This document shows positions 7,431 to 14,580 of a stretch of DNA of 64,000 bases, piece after piece (position 1 is the first letter of the stretch; each line of letters opens with the position of its first letter). A model generated the notes under the pieces. That model did no database searches. It was not told where the DNA came from and saw only the letters and a program-made list of their open reading frames with translations. The translations under genes and the position numbers were made by a program. The stretch lies in the IMG/VR virus record IMGVR_UViG_3300028840_003688, positions 1 to 64,000 of that record. One strand, given 5' to 3'. Origin of the DNA: a virus.

Positions 7431-7720
7431 CTGTCCTCCTGTCGCCCACTAGGGCAACGCTGACCCCCGTTGCGCTCTGCAGCGCCCCGGGCCGTCGTTC
7501 CACCCCCTGCCCCACCGCTGCACCCCGATGCCCCTGGCCTGTGAAGCGTGACGCTAATAGTAATTAGCGTCACGTATAACATGGTACGTTACGGTTACTG
7601 AAATATCGTCACGCACCACACAACAAGTAAAACGGGGGTCAGCGGTGGGGCAGGGGGTGACCGGCAGGGTCGAGGCACAACGGGGTGCCGCGATGGTACA
7701 GCCGGTGAGAGGACATACAG
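7431..7720. promoter_or_regulatory. Divergent control region with long inverted repeats; possible origin
   Basis: About 290 non-coding bases separate leftward from rightward genes. Outer arms CACCCCCTGCCCCACCGCTG (7501-7520) and its exact reverse complement (7640-7659) flank an AT-richer core. GCTGACCCCCGTT (7459-7471) is likewise repeated inverted at 7631-7643. Inside lies the palindrome CGTGACGCTAAT-AGTA-ATTAGCGTCACG (7547-7574), another CGTCACG (7608-7614), and GTTAC twice (7588-7598). The design fits divergent promoters with shared operators, or a replication origin. Confidence 0.65.
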
Positions 7721-7927
7721 ATGACCAAGCTACTTACTAAGAGCATCGAGCGATGGCGCGCTACGGCGAGTCAGCGTCGCTTGCACGGCGGTGCGACCGT
7801 CACGCGGTTCTTCGTCTGCGAAGCGGACGGGGAGCGCCACGGCGAATTCGTCGGTTATGGCCGAACGCCTGGCGACCGTAAGAGCTATGCCATGGCTGCC
7901 GCCCGCAAAGCGTGGGGGCTGTCATGA
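7721..7927 (+). CDS. Uncharacterised 68-aa protein, first rightward gene
   Basis: Preceded by GAGAGGACAT. Basic, with an N-terminal helix (SIERWRATASQRRLHGG) and a beta segment (TRFFVCEADGERHGEFVGYG). Its stop overlaps the next start. Placement beside the divergent control region suggests early expression. Function unknown. Confidence 0.65.
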   Translation: MTKLLTKSIERWRATASQRRLHGGATVTRFFVCEADGERHGEFVGYGRTPGDRKSYAMAAARKAWGLS

Positions 7928-8127
7928 TGCGGCTCTGCTACTACCCAGCGAACGTGGCTTGGGGGTTCGTCTTTGGCGACACCCCGATCCGCATGGGCGA
8001 CGGGCCGCTGCTCTACAGCGGGAAGAACGCCAAGGCGAGGGCCAAGGCGGACGCGGCGCGGCAGGGCCTGACGGTCGTGCTCGGACGCGTGGTTCCCGCG
8101 GGGCCTAACCGCGACGCGGCTCGCTGA
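7924..8127 (+). CDS. Uncharacterised 67-aa protein
   Basis: Tandem ATG codons overlap the preceding TGA; I used the first. It starts with MMRLCYYPANVAWGFVFGDTP and continues with a lysine/alanine-rich helix (GKNAKARAKADAARQG), then a final strand (LTVVLGRVVP). No family recognised. Confidence 0.6.
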   Translation: MMRLCYYPANVAWGFVFGDTPIRMGDGPLLYSGKNAKARAKADAARQGLTVVLGRVVPAGPNRDAAR

Positions 8128-8134
8128 GCCGTTC

Positions 8135-8187
8135 GGGCAGCTTGCTGCCCTGCTTTCAGCTCGCATGCCAGACATGCGGGCTGAAAG
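8135..8187 (+). promoter_or_regulatory. Tandem-hairpin 5' leader, copy 5
   Basis: GGGCAGCTTGCTGCCC (8135-8150) is followed by a 15-bp stem, CTTTCAGCTCGCATG with CATGCGGGCTGAAAG, whose only irregularity is a T-G wobble. The stem ends in AGGAGGAC before the next start codon. Confidence 0.78.
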
Positions 8188-8200
8188 GAGGACAACAACC

Positions 8201-8650
8201 ATGAAAACTATCGAGCTGAAACAAGACACGATTCTCGTGTCGGCAACGACGCCCCTCGGAAGCCCGATCCTCACTGAGGACGACGGCATGGGCCCGCTCT
8301 GGGCCTGGAGCGACAACCCCTACGGTGGCGTCTCTGCCATCGTTCGGGCGCAGTCCTACGAGAAGGCTCTGGAGATCGTTTACGATCTCCTGCCGACGAT
8401 CCCGGAAGACGAGGTGCACGAGGCCTATGGCTTCGACTGCGAGGGCGAGTTCCAAGCGGCCATCTCGCGGGGCGAGCAGCCGGAGCTGATCGAAGGCTAC
8501 CACGACCAAGCCAACAGGAGCGGCACGGGAATTGTCTCCGTCGACCACTGCGAGCGCATGTGGAAGCTGGACCACGAAAACGCAAAGTATGCGGTCCGGC
8601 TGAAGGTGCGTCACTTGGACGACGTTCTTCTCGACGACTTGTTCGATTGA
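8201..8650 (+). CDS. Uncharacterised 149-aa acidic protein
   Basis: The ATG follows GGAGGACAACAACC; earlier in-frame codons belong to the leader hairpin. The protein is acidic, with a strand-rich start (ELKQDTILVSATTPLGSPIL), a helix near 60-75, and a C-terminus ending in repeated Asp/Leu (LDDVLLDDLFD). No catalytic motif is recognised. Confidence 0.7.
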   Translation: MKTIELKQDTILVSATTPLGSPILTEDDGMGPLWAWSDNPYGGVSAIVRAQSYEKALEIVYDLLPTIPEDEVHEAYGFDCEGEFQAAISRGEQPELIEGYHDQANRSGTGIVSVDHCERMWKLDHENAKYAVRLKVRHLDDVLLDDLFD

Positions 8651-8657
8651 GATGTCA

Positions 8658-8708
8658 GGGCAGCTTGCTGCCCTCGTCTCTGGGCACATGCACGACATGT
8701 GCCTAGAG
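8658..8708 (+). promoter_or_regulatory. Tandem-hairpin 5' leader, copy 6
   Basis: GGGCAGCTTGCTGCCC (8658-8673), then a stem pairing GGCACATG with CATGTGCC plus outer CTCT/AGAG, with loop CACGA. It ends in GAGGAGGAC. Its stem is nearly the same as copy 2 on the other strand. Confidence 0.78.
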
Positions 8709-8722
8709 AGGAGGACAACAAC

Positions 8723-8998
8723 ATGAAGTATGCGACAAAACGCTTGCTCGATTCCGTCTGGACCGTGGCATTCACGGTCACGAAGGATGGCAAGGCAACG
8801 ATCCACGGCTACAGCCGTGACTGCCAGCTGGGTTACGACCTGGAGGGCGATCTTCCGGTGTGCCGGCTCATCGAGGGTCCAGGCCGTGAGGTAAAGGCGC
8901 TCGACGTCAAGCTCGCGACCGAAGCGGGCTCGCGTTCGACCTTGTATCAGGTGTCGAACCCTCGGCACGTATTCAGCTACGGCGAGGTACAGGTATGA
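8723..8998 (+). CDS. Uncharacterised 91-aa protein
   Basis: Starts at the ATG after GAGGACAACAAC. Beta-rich composition (VWTVAFTVTKDGKATIHGYS, then RSTLYQVSNPRHVFSYGEVQV) and no helices of note. It overlaps the following short gene by four bases. Function unknown. Confidence 0.7.
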   Translation: MKYATKRLLDSVWTVAFTVTKDGKATIHGYSRDCQLGYDLEGDLPVCRLIEGPGREVKALDVKLATEAGSRSTLYQVSNPRHVFSYGEVQV

Positions 8999-9168
8999 CG
9001 ACCACCAGGCGTGCACGGCGCTTCGCGAACCAATACGGGTTCGGCTCCGATCTTCGAAAGCTCAAGCGGCCGGCTCGGCGGCGCGAGCGCCGCAACATCA
9101 ACCAGGCGATCCGACGCGGCGACTACGATGCGGCGATGCGCCCCCTGACAGAGAGGTACGTGGCATGA
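8995..9168 (+). CDS. Small very basic protein, 57 aa
   Basis: An ATGA overlap at both ends places it firmly in the coupled gene string. It is strongly basic (TTTRRARRFANQ, then LKRPARRRERRNINQAIRRG), consistent with nucleic-acid binding, which is inference. Too short for family assignment. Confidence 0.6.
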   Translation: MTTTRRARRFANQYGFGSDLRKLKRPARRRERRNINQAIRRGDYDAAMRPLTERYVA

Positions 9169-9335
9169 ACAAGAACACGGAGAAAGCCGCCAGGTTTCAT
9201 ATCCGCTGCTGCCTGCGACGTGGGCGCAGCAAAAGCCAGGCCTACAACCAGCTGACGCGAGCGTTCGGCTATGGTCCGGACATCGGTGCACTCATCGACG
9301 ATGAGTACGAGAAAGCGAAAGGGGACGTGGCATGA
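9165..9335 (+). CDS. Small basic protein, 56 aa
   Basis: Overlaps both neighbours through ATGA junctions. Basic N-terminal half with a cysteine pair (FHIRCCLRRGRSKSQAYNQL) and an acidic C-terminal half (GALIDDEYEKAKGD). It reads as a helical mini-protein; function unknown. Confidence 0.6.
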   Translation: MNKNTEKAARFHIRCCLRRGRSKSQAYNQLTRAFGYGPDIGALIDDEYEKAKGDVA

Positions 9336-9571
9336 ATCTGAACGGCAACATCAAGCATGGCCGCTTCGGCGGCGACGTGTTGGCGGCTACGCGCTGGGAG
9401 AAGAGGGAAGGCATGCGAAAGAGTCGTGTCGTCCTGATCCAGATCGCCAGCGAGTGGTGTACAGCCATCCACTGCGAGGGGGATTATGAGTGGCTGTACG
9501 GCAAGTACTTCGTGACCCCGGAAGCGGCGTGGGAGAGCTTCACGGAGCGGGCGCGAGACTTGCTCTCGTGA
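9332..9571 (+). CDS. Uncharacterised 79-aa protein
   Basis: Coupled to the preceding gene by ATGA. It has a strand/helix pattern (SRVVLIQIASEWCTAIHCEG, WLYGKYFVTPEAAWESFTER). Phage accessory proteins with this look are common; no specific family is recognised. Confidence 0.65.
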   Translation: MNLNGNIKHGRFGGDVLAATRWEKREGMRKSRVVLIQIASEWCTAIHCEGDYEWLYGKYFVTPEAAWESFTERARDLLS

Positions 9572-9577
9572 GGCGAT

Positions 9578-9635
9578 AAGACAGCAGGGATGCTGTCTTC
9601 CTTTCGGTGCCTGGCATGGGTCAGGCTTCGAAAGG
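9578..9635 (+). promoter_or_regulatory. Tandem-hairpin 5' leader, copy 7
   Basis: Here the first hairpin is AAGACAGCA/TGCTGTCTT with loop GGGA. The second is CCTTTCG and GCCTG pairing with CAGGC and CGAAAGG across small internal loops. Both sequences differ from the other copies, yet the two-hairpin form and the AGGAGGAC foot persist. Confidence 0.72.
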
Positions 9636-9643
9636 AGGACAAC

Positions 9644-9928
9644 ATGAACACGTTCAACATCAAGACGGACGAGCACGGCGATCAGACCGTCGAGATCCGA
9701 AACGAGCAGGGCGACGTGGTGGCTGAGATCATCGCGGTGCCCGTCAGCAAAGATGGCATGAGCATCGACGTTCGGCCGATGGTTCACGCCAGGGTGCAGA
9801 ACATCGTTTTCGGTGTCGATGAGATGGATCGCATGAGCGACCGCTTCGTGTACAACACCAAGAACCACAACGGCAACATCAACGATGTTTGCCTCCCCTT
9901 CGTGTGCGTGGAGGTCAACCCGTCATGA
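9644..9928 (+). CDS. Uncharacterised 94-aa beta-rich protein
   Basis: The start is fixed by AAAGGAGGACAAC. Sequence is almost wholly strand-forming (NTFNIKTDEHGDQTVEIRNE, VVAEIIAVPVSKDGMSIDVR). It ends with a four-base overlap into the next gene. No family recognised. Confidence 0.7.
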   Translation: MNTFNIKTDEHGDQTVEIRNEQGDVVAEIIAVPVSKDGMSIDVRPMVHARVQNIVFGVDEMDRMSDRFVYNTKNHNGNINDVCLPFVCVEVNPS

Positions 9929-10305
9929 GACAGCTACCGGCAAACCTTCAGGGAAAGCTCATCGAGAGCTACTACGACGGGGGCGAGACCCCGCTCGACT
10001 ACAACCACCCCGACTTCGACGCGACGCGCGTCGCGACCGCCATCGTGCGGCACGCCTACGCGATGGGCATCGAGGAGGGGCGAGACCGCGCCGAAGGTCG
10101 CTACCCGATGGTTAACGGGAGGATGGGTGCGCGAGTAAAGCATCCTGTGGGGGGAGAAGAGGTACACGCACAAGACGCGATCGAAGACCTTGATGGCATC
10201 CTTTGTGTGATCCTCAGCCATCTGGTCGGTCGTATGCGGTACACGGAGATGGTCATCGCGCGGGCTCACCAGGAGCTAGAGCGGGCGGTCGTCAAAGAAG
10301 CCTGA
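9925..10305 (+). CDS. Uncharacterised 126-aa protein
   Basis: Start chosen at the ATGA overlap. The N-terminal half contains DYNHPDFDATRVATAIVRHA and an acidic/basic helix; the C-terminal half is a long helix (RYTEMVIARAHQELERAVVK). No catalytic signature seen. Confidence 0.68.
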   Translation: MRQLPANLQGKLIESYYDGGETPLDYNHPDFDATRVATAIVRHAYAMGIEEGRDRAEGRYPMVNGRMGARVKHPVGGEEVHAQDAIEDLDGILCVILSHLVGRMRYTEMVIARAHQELERAVVKEA

Positions 10306-10312
10306 GAGGGAA

Positions 10313-10371
10313 GCGCCTTGCTGGCGCCCCTCGGGGCGCACGAAAGTTCAATCCAATTGAACGTTCGTGCG
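10313..10371 (+). promoter_or_regulatory. Tandem-hairpin 5' leader, copy 8
   Basis: GCGCC/GGCGC closes a short first hairpin. The second pairs CGCACGAA and GTTCAAT with ATTGAAC and TTCGTGCG. The ribosome-binding site of the next gene (AAGGAGAC) is about 20 bases further on, a looser form of the arrangement seen at 8.1-9.6 kb. Confidence 0.65.
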
Positions 10372-10404
10372 GCCCGAGGTGCACGAGCACCCAAGGAGAC
10401 AAGC

Positions 10405-10793
<389 letters not shown>

Positions 10794-10797
<4 letters not shown>

Positions 10798-11009
10798 ACG
10801 GCTCTCCCATCTCTGTGGGCAGCAAGGTGCACGTCGGCGAGCCCTACTCGGACGAGTACGACGAGGGCACCGTCGTCGAGCGTGAAGGCGACTGTCTCCT
10901 GGTCTTCTGGTCGCGCTGCGGCGAGGAGTACTGGGAGGCAGAGGACGTGCTGAACCACGGTCACCCTGGCTGCTGGCCGGAGGTGCCGATCGCTGAGCGC
11001 GCGAGCTGA
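10794..11009 (+). CDS. Small acidic beta protein, 71 aa
   Basis: Overlaps the acidic-tail gene by ATGA. The pattern GSKVHVGEPYSDEYDEGTVVE, then CLLVFWSRCGEEYWEAEDVL resembles a small SH3/Tudor-like barrel; this is a guess from strand spacing. Short distance and overlap suggest co-expression with the acidic-tail protein. Confidence 0.65.
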
Positions 11010-11137
11010 GCTGAGTTGAGCGTGCAGACTTGAGCGGCCCTCAGGCCGCCGCCGCGCCCCTTGGGGCGCCGTGTCCACTCTCCGTCCTCCGGGACGGGGC
11101 GTGGCCACGGTGCATCAGGCATCGACAGGAGGACGAC

Positions 11138-11488
11138 ATGGAACGACATCAGATCAACAACGAGGACCACGACCGCCAGGCGCTCGAAGCCTGTGCGGCA
11201 TCCCACGAGCAGTTTCTCCATGAGCTGGGCGCCTTCATGGGCATGCTCAAGGAAGATGCCGAGGCCAAGGACCTCGACCACACCGACGTCTTTCGGCTCA
11301 TCGACGAGGCGGCGAAGATCCTGGGTCCGAACACCCGGCTCGATCAGCACGTCCAGTGCACGCAGGAGCTGATCCGAAACCTCGCGGAGGCCGGGCGCTC
11401 GCACCGCATCGCCTGGGTTCGCCGCGGGCTGCAGACCGCTTACAACGGCGCCAAGCGGCACCGCGACTACCTGAGAGGCGAGCTTTGA
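11138..11488 (+). CDS. Uncharacterised 116-aa helical protein
   Basis: Start set by ACAGGAGGACGAC. Almost entirely helical with several histidines and cysteines (DRQALEACAASHEQFLHELG) and a basic C-terminus (RHRDYLRGEL). The 130 non-coding bases before it contain GC-rich hairpins, like other leaders here. Confidence 0.68.
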   Translation: MERHQINNEDHDRQALEACAASHEQFLHELGAFMGMLKEDAEAKDLDHTDVFRLIDEAAKILGPNTRLDQHVQCTQELIRNLAEAGRSHRIAWVRRGLQTAYNGAKRHRDYLRGEL

Positions 11489-11572
11489 GCTGACCCTTCC
11501 TCGCTAGGGCCTGAGGAGCTATCTTCTCGGGCCCCTGCGAGGGCGCGTGAGCCCAACAGAGGAGAACCAAAG

Positions 11573-11806
11573 ATGATCAGAAGGAAGGCAAGCACGGTGC
11601 AGCAGTCACAGCGCGAGCGCGAGAAGGCGCGGGCGTATTGGAACACGCTGATGCCTCAGGACAAGGAAGCGCTCGCGGACGCGATGGTGTTCGGCGAGAA
11701 CCTGGTCGAGGCCGGGTTCTTCGAGCGGCTTCCGAGCGGCATCTTCCAGGATGAGCTGGGCGAGCTGATGGTTCAGCGAGAGATCGACTTCATCCCCCGC
11801 GCATGA
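11573..11806 (+). CDS. Uncharacterised 77-aa protein
   Basis: Preceded by AGAGGAGAACC. A basic N-terminus (RRKASTVQQSQREREKARAY) leads into a helical acidic remainder. The preceding 84 bases contain an imperfect hairpin around GGGCC. Function unknown. Confidence 0.65.
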   Translation: MIRRKASTVQQSQREREKARAYWNTLMPQDKEALADAMVFGENLVEAGFFERLPSGIFQDELGELMVQREIDFIPRA

Positions 11807-11829
11807 GCGTGGGTCGAAAGGGGACAGAC

Positions 11830-12213
11830 ATGAACGACGACAAGGCAGGAAAGATCGCGCTGCTCGCGGCGGAGAACGCGGCGGAAGGCTTCATCTACGG
11901 CATGGTGCAACATGCAGCGGAGGCCATCAACAAGCTGGCGGAGGATCACTCAGTGAGACTCACCGACGCGAAGATCCGACTCAGTTACGGCCGCCGTCGC
12001 GGCATGAACGTGAGCTACGGCTGGCGCGCGGAGATCGAAAAGGGCGCCTTCGACGTGGATGAGGGCGCCGTCTACGCGTTGCGCGACATCGCGGAGAACG
12101 GTCGGAGCTGGGAGTCGGACGGCGCCGTGAGGGCGGTGGAAACGATGATCTCCTGGATGGGAGAGGTCTTCCGCGCTGGATCTCGGCGCCCGTCGTGGGA
12201 GGACTCAAAGTGA
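11830..12213 (+). CDS. Uncharacterised 127-aa protein
   Basis: I chose the ATG behind AAAGGGGACAG rather than one nine codons upstream. N-terminal helices (IALLAAENAAEGFIYGMVQH) are followed by a strand region and another helix. No known motif. Confidence 0.65.
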   Translation: MNDDKAGKIALLAAENAAEGFIYGMVQHAAEAINKLAEDHSVRLTDAKIRLSYGRRRGMNVSYGWRAEIEKGAFDVDEGAVYALRDIAENGRSWESDGAVRAVETMISWMGEVFRAGSRRPSWEDSK

Positions 12214-12473
12214 GCTACAAGAGCCTCAGCGACGCGCCCTGGTGCCAGGCCCTGAACGACTGGATCGAATCCCAGAACGCTCGGGTGCTCTGGCGCGAGC
12301 TGAAGACGGACCGGGAGGTCAGCTGCTACGAGGCGAAGGGTAAGATCTTCGTGGTCGTCGCCTACGCCCACGGCTGGGAGCTGCTCATTCCTGCGTCCGC
12401 AGACAACGACGTCAAGAAGACGCTGGAGGCCGCGGAGGCCTACCTCAACGCACACCACGAAGGAGAAAACTGA
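12210..12473 (+). CDS. Uncharacterised 87-aa protein, GTG start
   Basis: A GTG overlapping the preceding TGA follows GGGAGGAC at good spacing; a second GTG five codons upstream is less likely. The protein alternates helix and strand (KIFVVVAYAHGWELLIPASA) and ends in a helix. It abuts the next ATG with one shared base. Confidence 0.62.
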   Translation: MSYKSLSDAPWCQALNDWIESQNARVLWRELKTDREVSCYEAKGKIFVVVAYAHGWELLIPASADNDVKKTLEAAEAYLNAHHEGEN

Positions 12474-12889
12474 TGCCATTCATCGTAGGCAAAGAACTGC
12501 GCGCTGGAGCGCGCCTGACCATCTCAGCACCGCAGGGGGGAGGCGAGAGTAACCCTGGAATGACCATCTCCGTCTCAGACGACGCTTCTCTGACGGAGGC
12601 TTTGGAGATCCAAATCAGCCACGAGGACCTCATGCGGGCGCTGACCGGCCACGGCTATATCCGATGCCAGGCCACCTGGCGCGTGTCCAAGCTCGGGCTC
12701 AAGCGCGAGCACAAGGAAGAGAAAGGTGTGACCGAGGAGAACCTTCACACCTTTGAAGTCGATGGCTGGAAGGGCCGGAAGGAAGACCTCAAGAACTTCC
12801 ATCGCAGAACCTACGACAAGAAGAGCGGGGAGTACACCGCTCGCGTTGGCTTCGAGCGCTGGGTTCCGATCGAGGACGAGGATGTATGA
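12473..12889 (+). CDS. Uncharacterised 138-aa protein
   Basis: Start codon preceded by AAGGAGAAAAC. The first 60 residues are beta-like (AGARLTISAPQGGGESNPGM); the rest is charged with several Lys/Glu pairs and a final strand (VGFERWVPIEDEDV). No family recognised. Confidence 0.68.
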   Translation: MPFIVGKELRAGARLTISAPQGGGESNPGMTISVSDDASLTEALEIQISHEDLMRALTGHGYIRCQATWRVSKLGLKREHKEEKGVTEENLHTFEVDGWKGRKEDLKNFHRRTYDKKSGEYTARVGFERWVPIEDEDV

Positions 12890-12962
12890 GCCTCGGTTCT
12901 TCCCTCGGCTGGGGGACGTCAAGCTCATCCAGGAAGGCAAGAGAGTTGACTCAGACTCGTAA
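12882..12962 (+). CDS. Possible 26-residue protein
   Basis: An ATG eight bases inside the end of the previous gene, behind GAGGACGAGG, opens MYEPRFFPRLGDVKLIQEGK and ends at TAA inside the following promoter. It has sensible amino-acid composition, but its short length leaves real doubt. Confidence 0.4.
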   Translation: MYEPRFFPRLGDVKLIQEGKRVDSDS

Positions 12963-12974
12963 CAGGCGTTACAA
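12946..12974 (+). promoter_or_regulatory. Promoter with palindromic box before the MoxR gene
   Basis: TTGACT is followed after seven bases by the palindrome GTAAC-AGGC-GTTAC (12959-12972). TTACAA stands 17 bases from TTGACT and could serve as the -10. The layout is identical in spacing to the site before the hammerhead ribozyme. The box may be an operator that overlaps the -10. Confidence 0.6.
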
Positions 12975-12998
12975 CAGACATCGAAAGGGGAACAACAC

Positions 12999-14201
12999 AT
13001 GACTGCCAAGCTCAAGGCTGTGGAAGAACAGCCCAAGACCAACCCACTGCACGACAAGGTCGTGTCCATCCGCCGCGCCCTTGAGGGCGCCATGCTGGAG
13101 CGCGAGGACGCGATCGAAGCGCTCATGCTCGCGTTCGTGACGCAGGAGCACGTCGTCTTCGAGGGGCCGCCCGGCACGGGCAAGAGCTACTTCGTCGATG
13201 CGCTCTTCTCGTGCATGGAGGCCGACAACCGCTACGTGCGGCGGCTCATCCACAAGTTCATGACCCCGACCGAGTTAATCGGCGGGATGGACCTGAAGCA
13301 CTTCCAGGAGCACGGCCGGGTGCGCACGGTCATCGAGCGCGGCCCGGCTACGGCGGAGGCGGTGTTCCTGGATGAGATCTTCAAAGCGAACGGCGCGTGC
13401 CTCAACTCCCTACTCAGCCTGCTCAACGAGCGGCTGTTCATGGACCAGGAGCGAGGGACCATCGAGGTGCCCCTGCGCATGTGCGCGGCGGCCTCCAACG
13501 AATTCCCCGAGGACAAGAGCCTCGCGGCGCTGTACGACCGGTTCCTGTTCCGCTGCCAGGTGAGCTTCCTGCGGCCCGAAAACCGCAAGCGGCTGCTCAT
13601 GCGCAAGGCTGGCCAGGACAAGCGGGCGCAGGCCTTCGAGCCGCCCGTTCAGCTCACTACCGACGAGTGGGATCAGATCGCCGCCGAGGCCGACGAGGTC
13701 ACCATCCCCGAGGCCGTCATCGACGCCATCCAGAGCTTGGAGCACAAGCTCTTTCACGAGCACGGCCTTACCAGCTCCGACCGGCGCTTCGTTCAAGCCC
13801 TGCGCGCCATCAAGGCCGCTGCCTGGCTCGATGGGGACGACGAGGCCGACGTCAGCCACATCGAGGCCCTTCGCTTCGTGCTCTGGGACACCCCCGAGCA
13901 GCGGGAGAAGGTCGAGGACGCCATCGCAGCCATGGACCAGGGTGAGACCAAGGCGCTCATCGACGCCATGGACAACGCCCTGCGCGCCTTCCACAGCCGC
14001 CCCACCGAGAACGCGGCCCTCTACGAGGCCATCCCGCAGATCCTCGCAGGCATCAAGGCTGCCGCCGAGCAGGCCCGCGAAGCGGTCACCTCCGGCCGGC
14101 TCTCGCGCAAAAACGTCGACAAGATCAAGCGCCGCGGCGCTGAGGTCGCCGAAGCGCACAAGGAACTCATCAAGCTCATGCAGTCTGGGGTGGAGTTCTG
14201 A
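12999..14201 (+). CDS. MoxR-family AAA+ ATPase (RavA-like)
   Basis: A 400-residue ATPase. Walker A GPPGTGKS is at 56-63 and Walker B VFLDE at 122-126, followed by NSLLSLLNERLF and a sensor-like AAASNEFPE. These are typical of MoxR/RavA proteins, which use ATP to remodel or activate partner complexes together with a VWA protein. A helical C-terminal region (about 300-400) replaces the usual lid extension. Two genes downstream is a VWA protein, the standard partner. The start follows AAAGGGGAACAACAC. A phage role could be virion or enzyme assembly, or interference with host RavA; this is inference. Confidence 0.9.
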   Translation: MTAKLKAVEEQPKTNPLHDKVVSIRRALEGAMLEREDAIEALMLAFVTQEHVVFEGPPGTGKSYFVDALFSCMEADNRYVRRLIHKFMTPTELIGGMDLKHFQEHGRVRTVIERGPATAEAVFLDEIFKANGACLNSLLSLLNERLFMDQERGTIEVPLRMCAAASNEFPEDKSLAALYDRFLFRCQVSFLRPENRKRLLMRKAGQDKRAQAFEPPVQLTTDEWDQIAAEADEVTIPEAVIDAIQSLEHKLFHEHGLTSSDRRFVQALRAIKAAAWLDGDDEADVSHIEALRFVLWDTPEQREKVEDAIAAMDQGETKALIDAMDNALRAFHSRPTENAALYEAIPQILAGIKAAAEQAREAVTSGRLSRKNVDKIKRRGAEVAEAHKELIKLMQSGVEF

Positions 14202-14205
14202 GGTC

Positions 14206-14580
14206 ATGACCTACACCCACCAAGTCCCCAGCTACAAGCATGGACCCACGGCCAAGGCGCTCATCGCGCAAGGCTGGGCCCTGCACGTCGTGGAGACCTA
14301 CAGCAGCAAGAACTACACGGACCTTCTCATCCGGATCATCCCCGCCGCTGAGACCCTCGCCGGTCTCGCCGCCGATGAGGGCATCCGCATGCTCAAGCTC
14401 GATCGCTACGACATCAATGTCCGCGTCCGCATGGACGAGTCCGCGCCTCCCAGCATCGACGATGCCGTCGAGTATGCCTCCAGGTGCTTCGCCAAGAGCA
14501 TCCACAACACCCTCGGCCGCTACGTCGAGCGCCTTCAGTCCGTCCTCAGCCGTGTCCCCGTCCCTCAGGAGAAGTCATGA
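14206..14580 (+). CDS. Uncharacterised 124-aa protein between ATPase and VWA genes
   Basis: Begins four bases after the ATPase stop and overlaps the VWA start by four bases, so the three genes form one unit. Central strands (ALHVVETYSSKNYTDLLIRI) and a C-terminal helix. No recognised domain. By position it may be an adaptor or substrate of the ATPase/VWA pair. Confidence 0.7.
   Translation: MTYTHQVPSYKHGPTAKALIAQGWALHVVETYSSKNYTDLLIRIIPAAETLAGLAADEGIRMLKLDRYDINVRVRMDESAPPSIDDAVEYASRCFAKSIHNTLGRYVERLQSVLSRVPVPQEKS

Noticed and set aside
5262-10404. CRISPR-like array suggested by repeated GGGCAGCTTGCTGCCC
   Set aside because: Copies are far apart, on both strands and always directly before genes; there are no regular spacers or cas genes.
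13397-14207. Alternative frames inside the MoxR gene on both strands
   Set aside because: The ATPase frame has the Walker motifs and proper start; the others are low-complexity by-products of codon bias.
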